Below, one piece after another: positions 62,160 through 64,000 of a stretch of DNA of 64,000 nucleotides (its first letter is position 1; every line of letters begins with the position of its first letter). The DNA is taken from NCBI RefSeq assembly GCF_020382885.2, contig NC_058493.1:23185499-23249498 (forward strand), given 5' to 3'. The notes beneath the pieces were generated by a model that saw only the letters and a list, made by a program, of their open reading frames with translations, searched no databases and was not told the DNA's origin. The position numbers and the translations under genes were made by a program. This stretch comes from Scatophagus argus. Its lineage: Eukaryota > Chordata > Actinopteri > Scatophagidae.

Positions 62160-62465
62160 CTAAAGCCATGCTCACAATAACAACACTAACATGCTGATGT
62201 TTAGCAGGTTTAGCAGCCCAGTGTCAGCTGGGACAGGCTCCAGCCCCCAACCACCCAACCACCCAACCACAGATAATAGATGGATGGATCATACACGTTC
62301 ACCGTCTTAGCTTAACGTGTTAGCATGCTAACAAGTAGTGTTAAATACAAAGCCCAGCTGATGTCATTACTTTTGCAGGAATTTGATTGAAAACCATAAA
62401 ACTCTGATGATTGTGCTCGATGAAGGATCAGGGATCAGTTATTAGAATTCATAGTCCAGGCACCA
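62160..62465. repeat. teleost interspersed repeat ('taacatgctgatgtttagcaggt' family), interrupted
   Basis: The left piece is aacatgctgatgtttagcagg; the right piece is acgttcaccgtcttagctta, cgtgttagcatgctaaca, gtcattacttttgcaggaat and ataaaactctgatgattg. These are parts of one dispersed fish repeat, separated here by an unrelated block at 62213-62290. Confidence 0.65.
62213..62290. mobile_element. retroelement 3'-tail fragment nested in the previous repeat
   Basis: gtcagctgggacaggctcca, then ccccaaccacccaacc, and a terminal atagatggatggat are typical of the 3' end of a fish retroelement that finishes in GATG repeats. The AACC-ACCC run is a local tandem expansion. Confidence 0.6.
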
Positions 62466-64000
62466 CGAATAATAGTTTGCACTTTAACTTGCAAAAAGCG
62501 TCACAATAAATAAGTTGGTTTATGTTGTTCCACAGTGTTTGTTCACAGTGTTCGCCTCTTTTGACTCTTTCCACATTTCCTTCTCTTCACTGACCTGCAT
62601 TATACAGCTGCCCCAAAGATTTCAGATGTTTATACTTTTAATTGTATAAAATTGAAAATAATTTTGATTAATTAAAGTTTCCAACTGTTCCTTTAAAAAG
62701 TCTTTGTTGTAATTGGCCTTCGTATTCAAAAAGTCATTAAAAATCATAAATTATACATTGGGAAAAATTATTGAGCAATTCTGACACTGTTCACATTTGT
62801 AAATATAATTACTCTTGCTTCGACCAGCCATAGACAAGTCATCGTCAAACTGTGGTATCAGTGTTATACATGAACAGGACTAAACTGTACTTGACCATTG
62901 AAAAGTGCAGGTCTGCTTCAGACAACCCAAAGCAGTTGAAGACATTAAACATGACTCTTTCATCCCTTTCCCTTTCTTCTTTTCACTCTCTCTTTGACAC
63001 ACACAGACATTATTCCTCATATCAAAGCGTTTTATTGAACCGTGGCGGCGAGCCAAAACCACAGAGCCATATTGTCCGACCTGCTCTTGAACCAGTCAGA
63101 GGTATACGGCCATTTTTCATCTCTCGCCCTTTGTCTCAAGCAAAGTGTTAAAAACAGAAATAAAAGGGTGGAACTGAGAGGTCTCACTTTCAGAGAACTC
63201 ACTTTCAGGTCATCATGTTGACAAGAGAGGATGAAACTGCCTTGTTGTCCTGCAGCAGTAACCAGATAGTCTTTCAAAAGGAGAGGTTGGGTGTTTAACA
63301 AGAGATGCAGCGAATGAGGGATCAGATCAAATCAAAGTCCATGTGCTTGTGTTCAGGTCTGCCCTGCTGAAGTATATTAACGATGATGACTCTCTGGGTT
63401 TTTGTATGAAGCTGTCAATCAAACTGAGGTGGAGGGAAGAAAACTATGTCGGCTTGTCAGTGTTGCAGGTACTAGCCTGAGCCCTGAAGGCAACATTACC
63501 GCAACTACCGATGTTCCTAACATTGTTGTAGGAGTTGTCAACACATGCCCTGCAGTGCTGCACTTGGCCTTTGCTGCTGTTTTAAAATCACTTTTTTTTG
63601 TTCTCTCTCCTCAGTCTTTTCTTCTTAGATTTTCATTCTGCTATGCCGGAAAGTCCTGAAAATCAAGACCTGATCCTAAAAACCTAAAAGGCACCAGTGT
63701 TCGAACAAAAAAAATGAGAAGGAAAACCACAGAAATGTTGGTGTGAAATTGCACAGGGGTTCACATTGCACCTTAAGATAAGAATCTTCAACTGAAGTGC
63801 CGTACATATGACAGATTATACATTCACTCTACTAAAAGAATCTGAGGAATCTTGGTGTGTTTTCACAATAATTTTCCAAAGACATGTCACTGCTCTTAAA
63901 GCACATCCAGACAGACAAATCAAGCATTCCAACAATAATGACTAAGCACTTTCTAATATTTTTTGTTTTGTTTTGTGACCATACAGGGAAACAGAAAATT

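Larger units (their letters stand above)
53700..64000. other. gene-free interval downstream of smad6
   Basis: I find no coding exon resembling a known family in these 10.3 kb; all ORFs are under 105 codons and look random. Repeats account for part of it (53885-54030, 56112-56400, 56492-56725, 58746-58814, 59709-60365, 62160-62465). The stretches 54031-56111, 56726-58745, 58815-59708, 60366-62159 and 62466-64000 show nothing I can name. Confidence 0.6.

Noticed and set aside
63402-63659. 85-codon ORF near the right edge
   Set aside because: The translation has no recognisable family features and nearby splice sites do not extend it into a gene-like structure.

Overview
The window is vertebrate nuclear DNA, almost certainly from a teleost fish and probably a percomorph. 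Its genes are split into many exons with GT-AG introns. The encoded proteins are close to human orthologues but show fish-type differences. The non-coding part carries dinucleotide microsatellites and interspersed repeats that I recognise as common in spiny-rayed fish genomes. No bacterial, phage, viral or CRISPR feature was seen, and I found no evidence of a previously undescribed multi-gene system.

Layout from left to right: (1) the last coding exon of abhd2 (+, 1264-1472) and its long 3' UTR; (2) a complete rlbp1 gene (-, coding 10531 to 7042, 312 aa) with a probable non-coding first exon near 11.8 kb and two CRX-type sites beside it; (3) a complete slc39a1/ZIP1 gene (-, coding 19956 to 16719, 304 aa); (4) a complete tmem208 gene (+, 20921-23440, 173 aa), head-to-head with slc39a1; (5) about 11 kb with no recognisable gene (24-34.5 kb), partly made of old repeats; (6) a complete smad6 gene (+, coding 36194-53333, 503 aa, four exons, last intron 13.7 kb); (7) about 10 kb of gene-free, repeat-rich DNA to the end. 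Exon joins for the four complete genes were worked out by hand; each keeps frame throughout and gives a protein of the expected family length.

The genes do not form one pathway. They are an alpha/beta hydrolase, a retinoid carrier of the visual cycle, a zinc importer, an ER-membrane protein-insertion factor and an inhibitory SMAD of BMP signalling. abhd2 and rlbp1 are neighbours in human too (15q26), while slc39a1, tmem208 and smad6 lie elsewhere in human, so the window records a fish-specific gene order.

The points most worth a second look are: a His/Ser-rich insertion of about 29 residues in the Smad6 MH2 domain; SMAD-type motifs upstream of and inside smad6 (an 8-bp palindrome GTCTAGAC, a GCCG-rich cluster, and GGCGCC followed by AGAC), suggesting feedback control; a run of upstream ORFs in the smad6 leader; a rewritten C-terminal tail in CRALBP; a perfect 19-bp inverted repeat in the last abhd2 intron; and a foldback transposable element with further copies in the window.
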